This document shows positions 1-7,348 of a stretch of 64,000 nt of DNA, one piece after another. Position 1 is the stretch's first letter; each line of letters starts with the position of its first letter. The notes under the pieces were generated by a model. The model made no database searches. It saw only the letters and a list, made by a program, of their open reading frames with translations, and had not been told where the DNA came from. The stretch comes from Streptomyces sparsogenes (GTDB taxonomy: Bacteria; Actinomycetota; Actinomycetes; Streptomycetales; Streptomycetaceae): NCBI RefSeq assembly GCF_001704635.1, contig NZ_MAXF01000013.1, positions 106,066 to 170,065 on the forward strand. Reading direction: 5' to 3'. The translations under genes and the position numbers were made by a program.

Positions 1-736
1 CACCTCGGCCCACTCGGCGGCCCGGTCGCCGCCACCCTGGCCCGCCTCCCCTGCCCAGACCGGCCTCAGGGCCCGCAGTACGGCCCGCCGCAGCTCCTCC
101 GGGTCGGCGCCGAGCGAGGCGTAGCCGGCGTGGCAGCTGTCGCAGAAGCACAGCGACATCAGGTACTGGGCCGCGCCGCCGAGCGGGACCCCGCCGATCT
201 TGTCGTGCGCGTGCAGGTGGGCGACCCCGTACCAGCCGCAGGACTCCAGCTCGGTGCCGAGGGTGCCGGGCCGCACCGCCGCCTCGGCGGCCAGGTCGAC
301 CACGTACGAGCGCACCTCGGGGCGGGCGACGCACGGCGCCCAGGGGTAGTGGTCGCCGTAGGCGTTGCGCACGGAGGTGCGCGGATGCTCGTCGCCCAGG
401 CGGGAGTTGTGCGCGAGGACCACCCAGGAGTGCACCTCGAGCCCGGCGTCGGCCAGCGCGCGGGCCGCCTCGCCGTACGGGTCGGCGCCCTCCACCCAGG
501 ACTGCCGGTACGGGCGCAGCGGGCGGTCCGCCCAGCGCTCGGGGTCCGGCGGGTAGAGGACTGCGGCGTGCCGGGCGGTGACGACGCGGTGGCGCGGGTG
601 GCGCGGCGTCAGCGCGCGGGTGGAGTGGTAGGCGGAGGCGAGGGTGACCTGCTGGACGCCGAGGTCGGCGATGCGGCGGGCGGCGTCCGGGTCGCCGACG
701 ACGTCCCAGGGGTAGACGAAGGCGGAGGCTTTCAAC
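1..736 (-). CDS. Unrecognised protein in uronate cluster, C-terminus cut by window edge
   Basis: The reading frame begins at a TTG (KASAFVYPWDVV follows) with a GAGGGG ribosome site just upstream and leaves the window at base 1, so at least 245 residues are present. It contains a Cys/His-rich stretch (LCFCDSCHAGY, then GADPEELRRAV) of the kind seen in some TIM-barrel glycosidase-like proteins, and a GWYGVAHLHAHDKIG segment. I cannot assign a reaction. It starts 21 bp after the kdgD-type dehydratase stop on the same strand, so it is probably cotranscribed and may supply or process uronate substrates; that role is inferred from position only. No signal peptide is evident. Confidence 0.75.
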
Positions 737-757
737 GCGGTTTTCCCCTCGGGGTGG

Positions 758-1696
758 TCAGGCTTCGGAGGTGGGGACCAGGGCCAGCCCGCGCTCGATC
801 AGCTCGGCCAGTTCCTTGAGGTGGGCGGGGCTGGGCTCGGACAGCGGCGGGCGCACCTCGCCGACGTCCAGGCCACGCAGCCGCACCCCCGCCTTGACCA
901 GCGAGACGGCATAGCCGCGCCCTTGGTTGCGCAGCTCCACCAGCGGCCGGTAGAAGCCGTCGAGCAGCGCGTTGCACATCGCGTCGTCGCCGGTGGTGAG
1001 GGCCTTGTGGAAGGCGAGGGCGATCTCGGGGGCGAAGCAGAAGACCGCGGAGGAGTAGAGCAGCACGCCGATGCCGCGGTAGGCGAGGCCGGTCAGCTCT
1101 GCGGTGGGCAGCCCGTTGAAGTAGAGGAACTTCCCCTCGGGATCCTCGGCGCGCACCGCGCTGACGATGCGCTGGAGCAGGTCCAGGTCGCCGAGGCCGT
1201 CCTTGAGCCCGATGATGCCGGGCACCTTGGCGAGTTCGACCACGGTCGGCGGGGTGAGGACGACGTTGTCGCGCTGGTAGACGATGACGTCGAGATCCGT
1301 CGCGCCCGCGAGCGCGGTGTAGTGCCGCAGCAGCCCCTCCTGGGAGGCGACGACCAGGTACGGGGGCATGGCCAGCAGCCCGTCGGCCCCGGCCTCCTCG
1401 GCGAGCCGCGCGTACCGGATGGCGAGCGCGGTCCCGTAGCCCGCCCCGGCGACCACCGGTACGCGCCCGGCGGCCTCCTCCACGGCGGCGGCGACGACGG
1501 CGCGGAACTCCTCGGGGGTGAGCGCGTGGAACTCACCGGTGCCGCAGCACGCGAACACGGCGGCCGCCCCCGCCTCGATCCCGCCGCGCACATGCGCGCG
1601 GTAGGTGTCGAGGTCCAGGGCGCCGTCGGGCCCGTAGGCGGTCACGGGGAAGAACAGCAGGCCGTCAAGGCGCTCGGCGAGTGAGGCTGAGGTCAC
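758..1696 (-). CDS. kdgD: 5-dehydro-4-deoxyglucarate dehydratase (DapA superfamily)
   Basis: A 312-residue DHDPS-superfamily (beta/alpha)8 lyase. The expected reaction is decarboxylating dehydration of 5-keto-4-deoxy-D-glucarate to 2,5-dioxopentanoate, feeding 2-oxoglutarate. The family Tyr is seen at about residue 140 (VIVYQRDN) and the Schiff-base Lys at about residue 165 (IGLKDGLGD). The N-terminus LDGLLFFPVTAY matches the KdgD subgroup rather than biosynthetic DapA. The GTG start is chosen because AGGGAG precedes it and the homologous core begins immediately; an in-frame ATG 90 bases upstream would only add a non-conserved tail. It diverges from the uronate dehydrogenase, which supplies the upstream step of the same route, while glucarate dehydratase is not in the window. 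N-acetylneuraminate lyase-type alternatives are less likely. Confidence 0.85.
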   Translation of the reverse strand: MTSASLAERLDGLLFFPVTAYGPDGALDLDTYRAHVRGGIEAGAAAVFACCGTGEFHALTPEEFRAVVAAAVEEAAGRVPVVAGAGYGTALAIRYARLAEEAGADGLLAMPPYLVVASQEGLLRHYTALAGATDLDVIVYQRDNVVLTPPTVVELAKVPGIIGLKDGLGDLDLLQRIVSAVRAEDPEGKFLYFNGLPTAELTGLAYRGIGVLLYSSAVFCFAPEIALAFHKALTTGDDAMCNALLDGFYRPLVELRNQGRGYAVSLVKAGVRLRGLDVGEVRPPLSEPSPAHLKELAELIERGLALVPTSEA

Positions 1697-1767
1697 GGGC
1701 TCTCCCTGTCCTGTGTGCCGACGTGCCGTCAACTCACCGGCGCATACACGTTTCTGATCGTCATCCA

Positions 1768-1779
1768 TATTCTTGAACG
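1768..1779. promoter_or_regulatory. Candidate second operator for the uronate cluster
   Basis: TATTCTTGAACG lies in the leader of the kdgD-type gene and matches 8 of 12 positions of the palindromic element TGTTTATGAACA at 1909-1920. Its position upstream of kdgD fits one regulator controlling both divergent units. This is a similarity read by eye and could be chance. Confidence 0.3.
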
Positions 1780-1874
1780 CTGCCACGGTAGGGCAGCCCG
1801 GCCGCGCCGGTCAAGGCGCGCGCACCCCCGTGGAGACGCGTCGGACACCCGCCCGACACCGCCTCACGCGCCCC

Positions 1875-1903
1875 TTGACTCACCCCCGCCCCCTCCCTAG
1901 CGT
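1875..1903 (+). promoter_or_regulatory. Promoter of uronate dehydrogenase gene
   Basis: TTGACT at 1875-1880 and TAGCGT at 1898-1903 are separated by exactly 17 bp, a good sigma-70/HrdB-type promoter. The predicted transcription start, around 1909-1911, falls within the palindrome at 1909-1920. Confidence 0.6.
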
Positions 1904-1908
1904 GTCCA

Positions 1909-1920
1909 TGTTTATGAACA
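1909..1920. promoter_or_regulatory. Palindromic operator at the udh transcription start
   Basis: TGTTTATGAACA is a 12-bp palindrome with one mismatched pair (TGTT outer arms with AACA). It sits at the predicted +1 of the udh promoter, a typical repressor position. AT-rich sequence is rare here, which makes it stand out. No regulator gene for it lies in the window; GntR/FadR or IclR-type proteins are plausible. Confidence 0.45.
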
Positions 1921-1964
1921 GCATCTCCGCATGAATTTCCATCCTTGACGGAGGAGATCCCCAC

Positions 1965-2789
1965 ATGCCCGCTCCCCGCACCGTTCTCCTCACCGGCGCC
2001 GCCGGCGGCATGGGCACCCTGATGCGGGAGCTGCTGCCCGCGACCTACGGCTACCGGCTGCGCCTCCTCGACCTCCTGCCCATCGACGGGGAGCCGGACG
2101 CCATCACCGCGGACCTCGCCGACAAGGAGGCGCTGCGGGAGGCCGTGCGGGGCGTCGACGCGATCATCCACCTCGCGGGCATCTCCCTGGAAGCCCCGTT
2201 CGAGAAGATCCTCCGGGCCAACATCGAGGGCACCTACAACCTCTACGAGGCGGCCCGCGAGGCGGGGGTCCGCCGGATCGTCTTCGCCTCCAGCAACCAC
2301 GCCGTCGGCTTCACCCCGCGCCCGGCCACCACCCCGGTGCCCGCCGAAGCGCTCATCCCGATCGACACCCCGCGCCGCCCGGACACCTTCTACGGCCTGT
2401 CCAAGTCCTTCGGCGAGGACCTGGCGTCCCTCTACTGGGACAAGCACGGCATCGAGACCGTCGCCATCCGCATCGGCTCCTGCTTCCCCGAGCCCACGTC
2501 GGTGCGCATGCTCTCGGTCTGGATGAGCCCGGCCGACGGCGCCCGGCTCCTCCACGCCGCCCTCACCGCCGAGGACGTCGGCTACACGGTGGTGTACGGC
2601 AGCTCGGCCAACACCCGCCTGTGGTGGGACCTCGGCTCCGCCCGCGCCCTGGGCTACGAACCGCAGGACGACTCGGAGCCGTACGCCGCGAAGCTCCTCG
2701 CCGAACAGGGCGAGCTGGACCCCGGCAACCCCGACCACGCCCACCTCGGCGGCCACTTCTGCACCAATCCGCCCATCTGGCCGCACTGA
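1965..2789 (+). CDS. udh: Uronate dehydrogenase-type NAD-dependent epimerase/dehydratase
   Basis: A 274-residue extended short-chain dehydrogenase. It has the dinucleotide motif TGAAGGMG at residues 10-17 and the catalytic YGLSK motif with Tyr143 and Lys147 and Ser about 110. The expected reaction is NAD-dependent oxidation of D-glucuronate or D-galacturonate to the aldarolactone. Length and the short C-terminus match bacterial Udh. A GGAGGAG ribosome site precedes the ATG. The promoter (1875-1903) and palindrome (1909-1920) sit just upstream. Divergence from a KdgD-type dehydratase strongly supports the uronate assignment over other NAD-dependent epimerases. Confidence 0.85.
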   Translation: MPAPRTVLLTGAAGGMGTLMRELLPATYGYRLRLLDLLPIDGEPDAITADLADKEALREAVRGVDAIIHLAGISLEAPFEKILRANIEGTYNLYEAAREAGVRRIVFASSNHAVGFTPRPATTPVPAEALIPIDTPRRPDTFYGLSKSFGEDLASLYWDKHGIETVAIRIGSCFPEPTSVRMLSVWMSPADGARLLHAALTAEDVGYTVVYGSSANTRLWWDLGSARALGYEPQDDSEPYAAKLLAEQGELDPGNPDHAHLGGHFCTNPPIWPH

Positions 2790-2839
2790 CGTGTCATACC
2801 CTCGGGACCGGTGGCCACGAATGGGCGACAGGGGGACGT

Positions 2840-3082
2840 ATGAGCGTGCGTTGGTCGGCAGGGGTCATCGGGTCGCTGGTGGCCCTGGCCGTGCTCACGG
2901 GATGTGCCGACCCGGACAAGAGCGAGATCTTCACCTGGACCGATGAACACGGCAGGGCTTGCACCGGAGTGGTGGTCGTGGACTCGGAGGACGGCGACCG
3001 CGAGGTGACCAGCATCGACTGCGACTACCCGCCGGAGGGCGTGAAACCCGGCCGCACGACCTCGTCCCCGCTTCCCGGCTGA
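2840..3082 (+). CDS. Small secreted lipoprotein of unknown function
   Basis: An 80-residue protein with an N-terminal hydrophobic segment (residues 5-19) ending in the lipobox LTGC, so Cys22 should be lipidated. The mature part is acidic, holds two further Cys (near DEHGRACTGVVV and SIDCDYP), and ends in a Ser/Pro-rich tail. A GGGGGA site lies 4-9 bases before the ATG. No enzymatic motif is seen. It is a free-standing gene between udh and the convergent glycosyltransferase remnants. Confidence 0.7.
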   Translation: MSVRWSAGVIGSLVALAVLTGCADPDKSEIFTWTDEHGRACTGVVVVDSEDGDREVTSIDCDYPPEGVKPGRTTSSPLPG

Positions 3083-3174
3083 CGCGTACGGGGAGAGGAC
3101 CCGTCACCCGTCGCGCGCGCTGCGCCTGGGCGGGCGCTGCGCCTGGGCGGGTGCTGCGCCGACCCGGGCGCCAC

Positions 3175-3783
3175 GCCGACGCGCGCCAGCACCGCCGCGG
3201 CGCCGTCCTCCGCGGCGATGCGACGCGCCAGGGCGCCCGCCCGGTGCCGGTGGGCCGGCTCGGCCACGCAGGCCGTGATCGCCGCGGCGAGGGACCCGAC
3301 GATGAGCCCCTGGAAGCGCAACGGGGGCGGCGTACGGGGAGAGCACCACCGCAGGACGGCGGCCGCCCGCGCGCAGCCGTCACCCCTCGCGCAACACACC
3401 GACGCGCGCCAGCACCGCCGCGGCACCGTCCTCCGCGGCGACGCGACGCGCAAGGGCGGCCGCCCGGCGCCGGTGCGCCGGCTCGGCCACGCAGGCCGTG
3501 ATCGCCGCGGCGAGGGACCCGACGATGAGCCCCTGGAAGCGCAACGGGGGCGGCGTACGGGGAGAGCACCACCGCAGGACGGCGGCCGCCCGCGCGCAGC
3601 CGTCACCCCTCGCGCAACACACCGACGCGCGCCAGCACCGCCGCGGCACCGTCCTCCGCGGCGACGCGACGCGCAAGGGCGGCCGCCCGGCGCCGGTGCG
3701 CCGGCTCGGCCACGCAGGCCGTGATCGCCACGGCGAGGGACCCGGCGGTGAGCGCCTGGAAGGGCAGCGGGGCGGGCGCGGCC
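3175..3783. repeat. Three tandem 223-bp copies of the glycosyltransferase 3' end
   Basis: Blocks starting at about 3175, 3398 and 3621 repeat with a period of 223 bp. The third (3621 onward) is the true C-terminal coding end of the glycosyltransferase. Copies one and two carry the same C-terminal codons (LRFQGLIVGSLAAAITACV and the following Ala/Arg-rich end, minus strand) plus a shared non-coding linker with GGGGGCGGCGTACGGGGAG. Since 223 is not a multiple of three, the copies lie in different frames and cannot extend the protein. Copies two and three are identical from the repeat start to about base 3729, then diverge, while copy one is diverged at its left end. This covers most of the 520 bp between the lipoprotein gene and the glycosyltransferase stop. 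A 17-bp direct repeat (CTGCGCCTGGGCGGG core) adjoins at 3119-3160. Confidence 0.85.
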
Positions 3784-4820
3784 CCGAGTCGGTGCAGGCG
3801 GGCCGCCCAGAACGGCTGGTCGGCCATGACGGGCACCGGCACCGCGGGCACCCCCGCGCGCAGCCCGGCGGCGGTGGTGCCCGCTCCCGCGTGGTGGACC
3901 ACGGCGGCCGTGCGGGGGAACAGCCAGTCGTGCGGCACGTCCCCGATCGCCAGCACGTCGTCGCCGACCGCGCTCAGCCCCGCCCACCCCGCCTGCACCA
4001 CCGCACGCACCCCCGCGCGGGCCACCGCCGCCACCACCAGCTCGCCCAGCCGCTCCCCCTCCCCCGGCGCCATGCTGCCGAACCCGATGAACACCGGCGG
4101 CGGACCGGCCCGCAGGAAGTCGGTCAGCTCGGCCGGGGGCCGCCAGCCGTGCGGCCGGGCGGGCCACCAGTACCCCGCCACCTCCACCTGGTCCGGCCAG
4201 TCCGCCGGGCGCGGCACCACCAGCGGGCTGAAGCCGTGGAACACCGGCCGGATGTCCCCGCCCGGCGCCGCCGACGGGGCGGCGGGCAGCCCCAGCCGGG
4301 CGCGCAGCCGGGCCACGGCCCCCTCCTGGAGCGCCCCGGCAGCCGCCAGCAGCGCCCGCCCCGCCGCCAGGTTGCCGTCCGGCCCCGGGGCGCCGGCGTC
4401 CGGCGCGCCGGGCAGCGGAAACTCCCTCGTCGGGAAGGCCGGTGCGAGATAGGCGCCGACCACGGGCACCTCGAACGCCTCACCGGCCGCCCGGCTGAAG
4501 GGCGCCGGGCCGAACGCGGTGAGCACCAGATCGGTGCCGCGCTCCACGGCCGCCACCACCCCGTCCGCGAGCCGCTCCAGGAACGCGCGGGTCACCTCCC
4601 GCGCCTCCTCCGGCGACGCCGCCCCGGCCCTGGCGCGGATCAGCTCCCGGGGGTCACCCGGCAGCGGCCGGTGGTCGAGACCGCAGCCGGCGACGAGCCC
4701 GGCGAAGGGCGGGTGGGCCGCCACGGCGACCTCGTGCCCGGCGTCCAGAAGGCGCCGCCCCAGACCCGTGAACGGCGCGACATCCCCTCGCGAACCGGCG
4801 GTGACGATCAGAACGCGCAT
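3603..4820 (-). CDS. MGT-family (macrolide-type) glycosyltransferase
   Basis: A 405-residue GT1-family, GT-B-fold enzyme. The N-terminal acceptor domain begins MRVLIVTAGSRGDVAPFTGL, the classic start of the UGT/MGT family. The C-terminal NDP-sugar domain carries the signature HHAGAGTTAAGLRAGVPAV followed by DQPFWA. It should transfer a sugar from an NDP donor to a small lipophilic acceptor such as a macrolide; the acceptor is unknown. The ATG at 4820 begins the conserved core. A MerR regulator diverges about 170 bp upstream, suggesting drug-responsive control. The gene's last 160 bp are duplicated twice downstream, so a former tandem paralogue is likely. Confidence 0.85.
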   Translation of the reverse strand: MRVLIVTAGSRGDVAPFTGLGRRLLDAGHEVAVAAHPPFAGLVAGCGLDHRPLPGDPRELIRARAGAASPEEAREVTRAFLERLADGVVAAVERGTDLVLTAFGPAPFSRAAGEAFEVPVVGAYLAPAFPTREFPLPGAPDAGAPGPDGNLAAGRALLAAAGALQEGAVARLRARLGLPAAPSAAPGGDIRPVFHGFSPLVVPRPADWPDQVEVAGYWWPARPHGWRPPAELTDFLRAGPPPVFIGFGSMAPGEGERLGELVVAAVARAGVRAVVQAGWAGLSAVGDDVLAIGDVPHDWLFPRTAAVVHHAGAGTTAAGLRAGVPAVPVPVMADQPFWAARLHRLGAAPAPLPFQALTAGSLAVAITACVAEPAHRRRAAALARRVAAEDGAAAVLARVGVLREG

Positions 4821-4994
4821 GTGATGATCCTCCTCGGCGAGTGCCGCCCCGGGCGCACCCCGGACACCCCCGGGCACATCCCGGGCACGGGCCCCGGGCA
4901 CACCCCGGGCACGGCGGTCGCCGCGGACGCTAACGGCTCCCACGCGGTGGAGGTTCAACCAGTTGTGACACACGGCACACGAGGCGGGGACACG

Positions 4995-5927
4995 GTGGGC
5001 ATCGGCGAGCTGGCCGCGCGCACCGGGCTGCCGGTGAAGACCATCCGCTACTACTCGGACATCGGGCTGCTGCCCGAGAGCGGCCGCAGCCCCGGCGGCC
5101 ACCGCCGCTACACCGCCGACGCGTTGTCCCGGCTCCGGCTGATCCAGCGCCTCCGCGCGCTGGACACCCCCATCGCCGCCATCGCCGCCGTGATGACCGG
5201 CGAACGCTCGCTCGCCGAACTCGTCACCCACGAACTGGACGCCGTCCAGGCGCGGCTGCGCGAGGCGACATGGCGGCAGGGAATGCTGCGGGCCCTGGAC
5301 GACTGTCCCGGCCCGGAGCGGCTGCGCCGCCTCGCCCTGCTCGCCGGGGTGGGCAGGCCCGAGGAGGCCCACGACAGCCTGGTGCGCTACTGGCACTGGG
5401 CGCTCCCGGCCGACCTGCCGCCCCGGCTGGCCCGAGCCGTCGTCGAGGGCGCGGTGCCCGCCCCGCCGGACACCCCCACGGCCGCCACCGTCCTCGGCTA
5501 CGCCGAACTCCACGCCCTGGCCACCGGGGACGGCCGGCGCAGACAGCCGCAGCGCCACCAGGTCGGCGACGTCGCCTCGTTCTACGCCGGCGTCGTCGAC
5601 GCCTGCGCCCTGGCCACCGAGGCCCTGGCCACCGGCTGCCCGGCCCGCCACGCCGAGGCGCTCGACCACTTCGTACGCGCCTACGCCCGCGTCGGCGGCC
5701 ACGACGACACCCCGGCCTTCCGCGCCCACCTGCGCGCCCGGTTCCGCCACGGCACCCGTCCCGGTTCGTTCCCCCTGCGCTATTGGCGCCACGCCCTCAC
5801 CGTCACCGGCGCGCCCCCGCCGCGCTCCACCGCCACCGGCCCCGGCCACCTCGCCGCCCCGCTGGCCGCGCTCCACCAGCGGATCTCCGGCCTGCACCTG
5901 GCCGGAGACCAAATCCCGTCGCCCTGA
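4995..5927 (+). CDS. MerR-family transcriptional regulator
   Basis: A 310-residue protein whose N-terminal winged helix-turn-helix (IGELAARTGLPVKTIRYYSD, then GLLPESGRSPGGHRRY) is diagnostic of MerR. A long helix with LRALDTPIAAIAAVM follows. The remaining 200 residues are helical and resemble no known metal-binding domain; no Cys-based metal site is seen. A GTG start is chosen with GGCGGGGA upstream; an in-frame GTG 27 bases earlier is possible. The divergent glycosyltransferase is the probable target. An inverted repeat CAAC-CA-GTTG lies just ahead of the start. MerR regulators paired with such glycosyltransferases suggest induction by an aromatic or macrolide ligand, which is an inference. 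Confidence 0.85.
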   Translation: MGIGELAARTGLPVKTIRYYSDIGLLPESGRSPGGHRRYTADALSRLRLIQRLRALDTPIAAIAAVMTGERSLAELVTHELDAVQARLREATWRQGMLRALDDCPGPERLRRLALLAGVGRPEEAHDSLVRYWHWALPADLPPRLARAVVEGAVPAPPDTPTAATVLGYAELHALATGDGRRRQPQRHQVGDVASFYAGVVDACALATEALATGCPARHAEALDHFVRAYARVGGHDDTPAFRAHLRARFRHGTRPGSFPLRYWRHALTVTGAPPPRSTATGPGHLAAPLAALHQRISGLHLAGDQIPSP

Positions 5928-5981
5928 GCGCTCCTGGGCCGGTACGGTCGGGCCACTCTCCAACGGCCGAAGGGAGCGCCG

Positions 5982-6209
5982 ATGCCCGCACCGTCCGGCT
6001 TCGCCTACCGACAGCGCGGCGACGGCAGCGTGGTCATCACCCACCACGGCCGCGCGGCGGCCACCCTGCGCGGCACCCGCGCGGCGCGCTTCCTCGCGGA
6101 GACCGAGGCCGAGGCGGGCGACCCGCAGGAGGTCATGGCCCGCTGGACCGGCAACTACCGCAGGGGCAACGAGCGCACGGCCCGCGACCACCCGCGCAAC
6201 CGGCGCTGA
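5982..6209 (+). CDS. Small conserved-looking protein of unknown function
   Basis: A 75-residue basic protein (ATG with AAGGGAG upstream). It opens with a short beta-rich segment (FAYRQRGDGSVVITHHGRAA) and ends in an Arg-rich tail (ERTARDHPRNRR). The layout resembles small Streptomyces hypothetical proteins. No known domain is recognised. Its 3' end, including the stop codon, is duplicated 41 bp downstream (6231-6258). Confidence 0.6.
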   Translation: MPAPSGFAYRQRGDGSVVITHHGRAAATLRGTRAARFLAETEAEAGDPQEVMARWTGNYRRGNERTARDHPRNRR

Positions 6210-6336
6210 GCGCCGGGCCCGGCACCCGGCACCCGCGCGACCGGCGCTGAGCCCCGGGTCGGGCGCCTGGCTCGGCGTCAGGCAGGGTCGGTGCCGGGCC
6301 CGGCACCAGGGGGTGTCGGGCAGGGGGTGTCAGGCA
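6190..6336. repeat. Stop-codon-proximal duplications of two convergent genes
   Basis: The 28 bp at 6190-6217, spanning the end of the 75-aa gene, recur at 6231-6258 with 26 of 28 matches (core CCGGCGCTGAGC). The end of the convergent LysR gene is also duplicated: 14-bp units GGGGGTGTCGGGCA (6309-6322) and GGGGGTGTCAGGCA (6323-6336), with a further related segment GTCAGGCAGG at 6277-6286. Confidence 0.75.
6291..6306. terminator. Perfect 16-bp palindrome between convergent genes
   Basis: GTGCCGGGCCCGGCAC is a perfect loopless palindrome between the 75-aa gene and the LysR gene stop. It is followed by no T-tract, as is usual in Streptomyces. It could act as a bidirectional terminator or part of a longer stem. 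Confidence 0.4.
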
Positions 6337-7259
6337 GGCTCGCCGGCGGGCTCGGGCAGCCAGTCCTCGGCCGGGTCGTACTCCAGCCACCGGCTACGCC
6401 CCGCCTCCGCCGCGAGGGCGCCCAGCAGGGCGTCCACCCGGGGGTTCCCGCCGCACCACAGCAGCGACCAGGCGTACAGCGGCGTGGGCTCGACCAGCGG
6501 CACGGACCGGATCCCGGGGTCGTCGGGCAGCGGCACATCGGCCGGCATCAGCGAGAAGCGGCGCGGGTCGGCGGCCACGTCGGCGAGGAAACCGTCCAGC
6601 CCCAGGTTGGTGCCCTCGGCATGGTGCCGGATGCCGAACCGCTCGGCGAAGCGGTGCAGGAAGTCCAGCCGGTGCAGCGCCGCCGGGGTCCACAGCACGC
6701 TGTCCCGCAGTTGCCCGGGCCTCAGCGCGGGCTCGTCCGCGAGCGGATGGTCCGCGCTCAGCACGGCGTCCACCGGCTCCAGCCGCACCAGCCGGTGGGT
6801 CAGCCCCGCGGGCAGGGGCGGATGGACGCGGCCGAACGCGGCATCGATGTCGCCGCGCAGCAGCGCCGCCGCCACCGACGGCAGGTCACGCCCGTGTCCC
6901 AGCTCCAGCGGCGGTGCCCCGCTGCCCGCCGCCACCTGCGCCAGCGTCCGCATCGGCGCGTAGAGGTGCCCCCACACATCGACCCGCGGCGGCCGACGCT
7001 CGTCCAGGGCCGCGGCCACCGCCCGGTCGGCGGCGGCCAGCGCCCGCCGGGCCGGCTCCAGGAAGCGGTCCCCGGCACCGGTCGGCTCGACCCCGTGGCC
7101 GGTGCGCCGGAACAGCGCGGTGCCCAGCCCGGCCTCCAGGCGCGCGATCCGCTTGGACAGCGCCTGCTGCGAGATGGACAGCGCCTCGGCCGCCCGCCCG
7201 AAGTGCGACTCCTCGGCGGCGAGCACAAAGGCGCGGACCTGTGCCAGATCGAGATCCAT
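6330..7259 (-). CDS. LysR-family transcriptional regulator
   Basis: A 309-residue LysR regulator. The winged helix-turn-helix occupies residues 1-60 (MDLDLAQVRAFVLAAEESHF, then LSISQQALSKRIARLE), followed by a PBP2-type effector domain with AVLSADHPLADEP. The internal ATG at 7259 is preferred because GTGAGGGG precedes it and LysR proteins start this close to the first helix; an ATG 21 bases upstream is an alternative. It is transcribed away from an oxidoreductase-hydrolase operon with a strong dyad between them, the classical LysR arrangement. Confidence 0.9.
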   Translation of the reverse strand: MDLDLAQVRAFVLAAEESHFGRAAEALSISQQALSKRIARLEAGLGTALFRRTGHGVEPTGAGDRFLEPARRALAAADRAVAAALDERRPPRVDVWGHLYAPMRTLAQVAAGSGAPPLELGHGRDLPSVAAALLRGDIDAAFGRVHPPLPAGLTHRLVRLEPVDAVLSADHPLADEPALRPGQLRDSVLWTPAALHRLDFLHRFAERFGIRHHAEGTNLGLDGFLADVAADPRRFSLMPADVPLPDDPGIRSVPLVEPTPLYAWSLLWCGGNPRVDALLGALAAEAGRSRWLEYDPAEDWLPEPAGEPA

Positions 7260-7276
7260 GCCCCTCACCATAGGAG

Positions 7277-7311
7277 ACAACCATCGGTTGTCGGCTCGGC
7301 CGGTCGGTTGT
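7277..7311. promoter_or_regulatory. LysR operator between divergent genes
   Basis: ACAACCATCGGTTGT (7277-7291) is a perfect inverted repeat of 6-bp arms around ATC. A third half-site GGTTGT occurs at 7306-7311, 20 bp (two helical turns) after the previous GGTTGT. A dyad site plus a phased half-site is the recognition and activation arrangement expected of LysR regulators. Confidence 0.7.
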
Positions 7312-7348
7312 TGGATCGTCCCGCGCCCCCGCCGGTTACCTGAGCCGC

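Noticed and set aside
3175..3783. CRISPR-like array suggested by regular spacing
   Set aside because: Only three 223-bp units with no short repeat-spacer structure and no cas genes.
3025..4167. A 380-codon minus-strand frame through the glycosyltransferase repeats
   Set aside because: It reads the 223-bp copies in shifted frames and begins inside the true gene out of frame; treated as repeat remnants.
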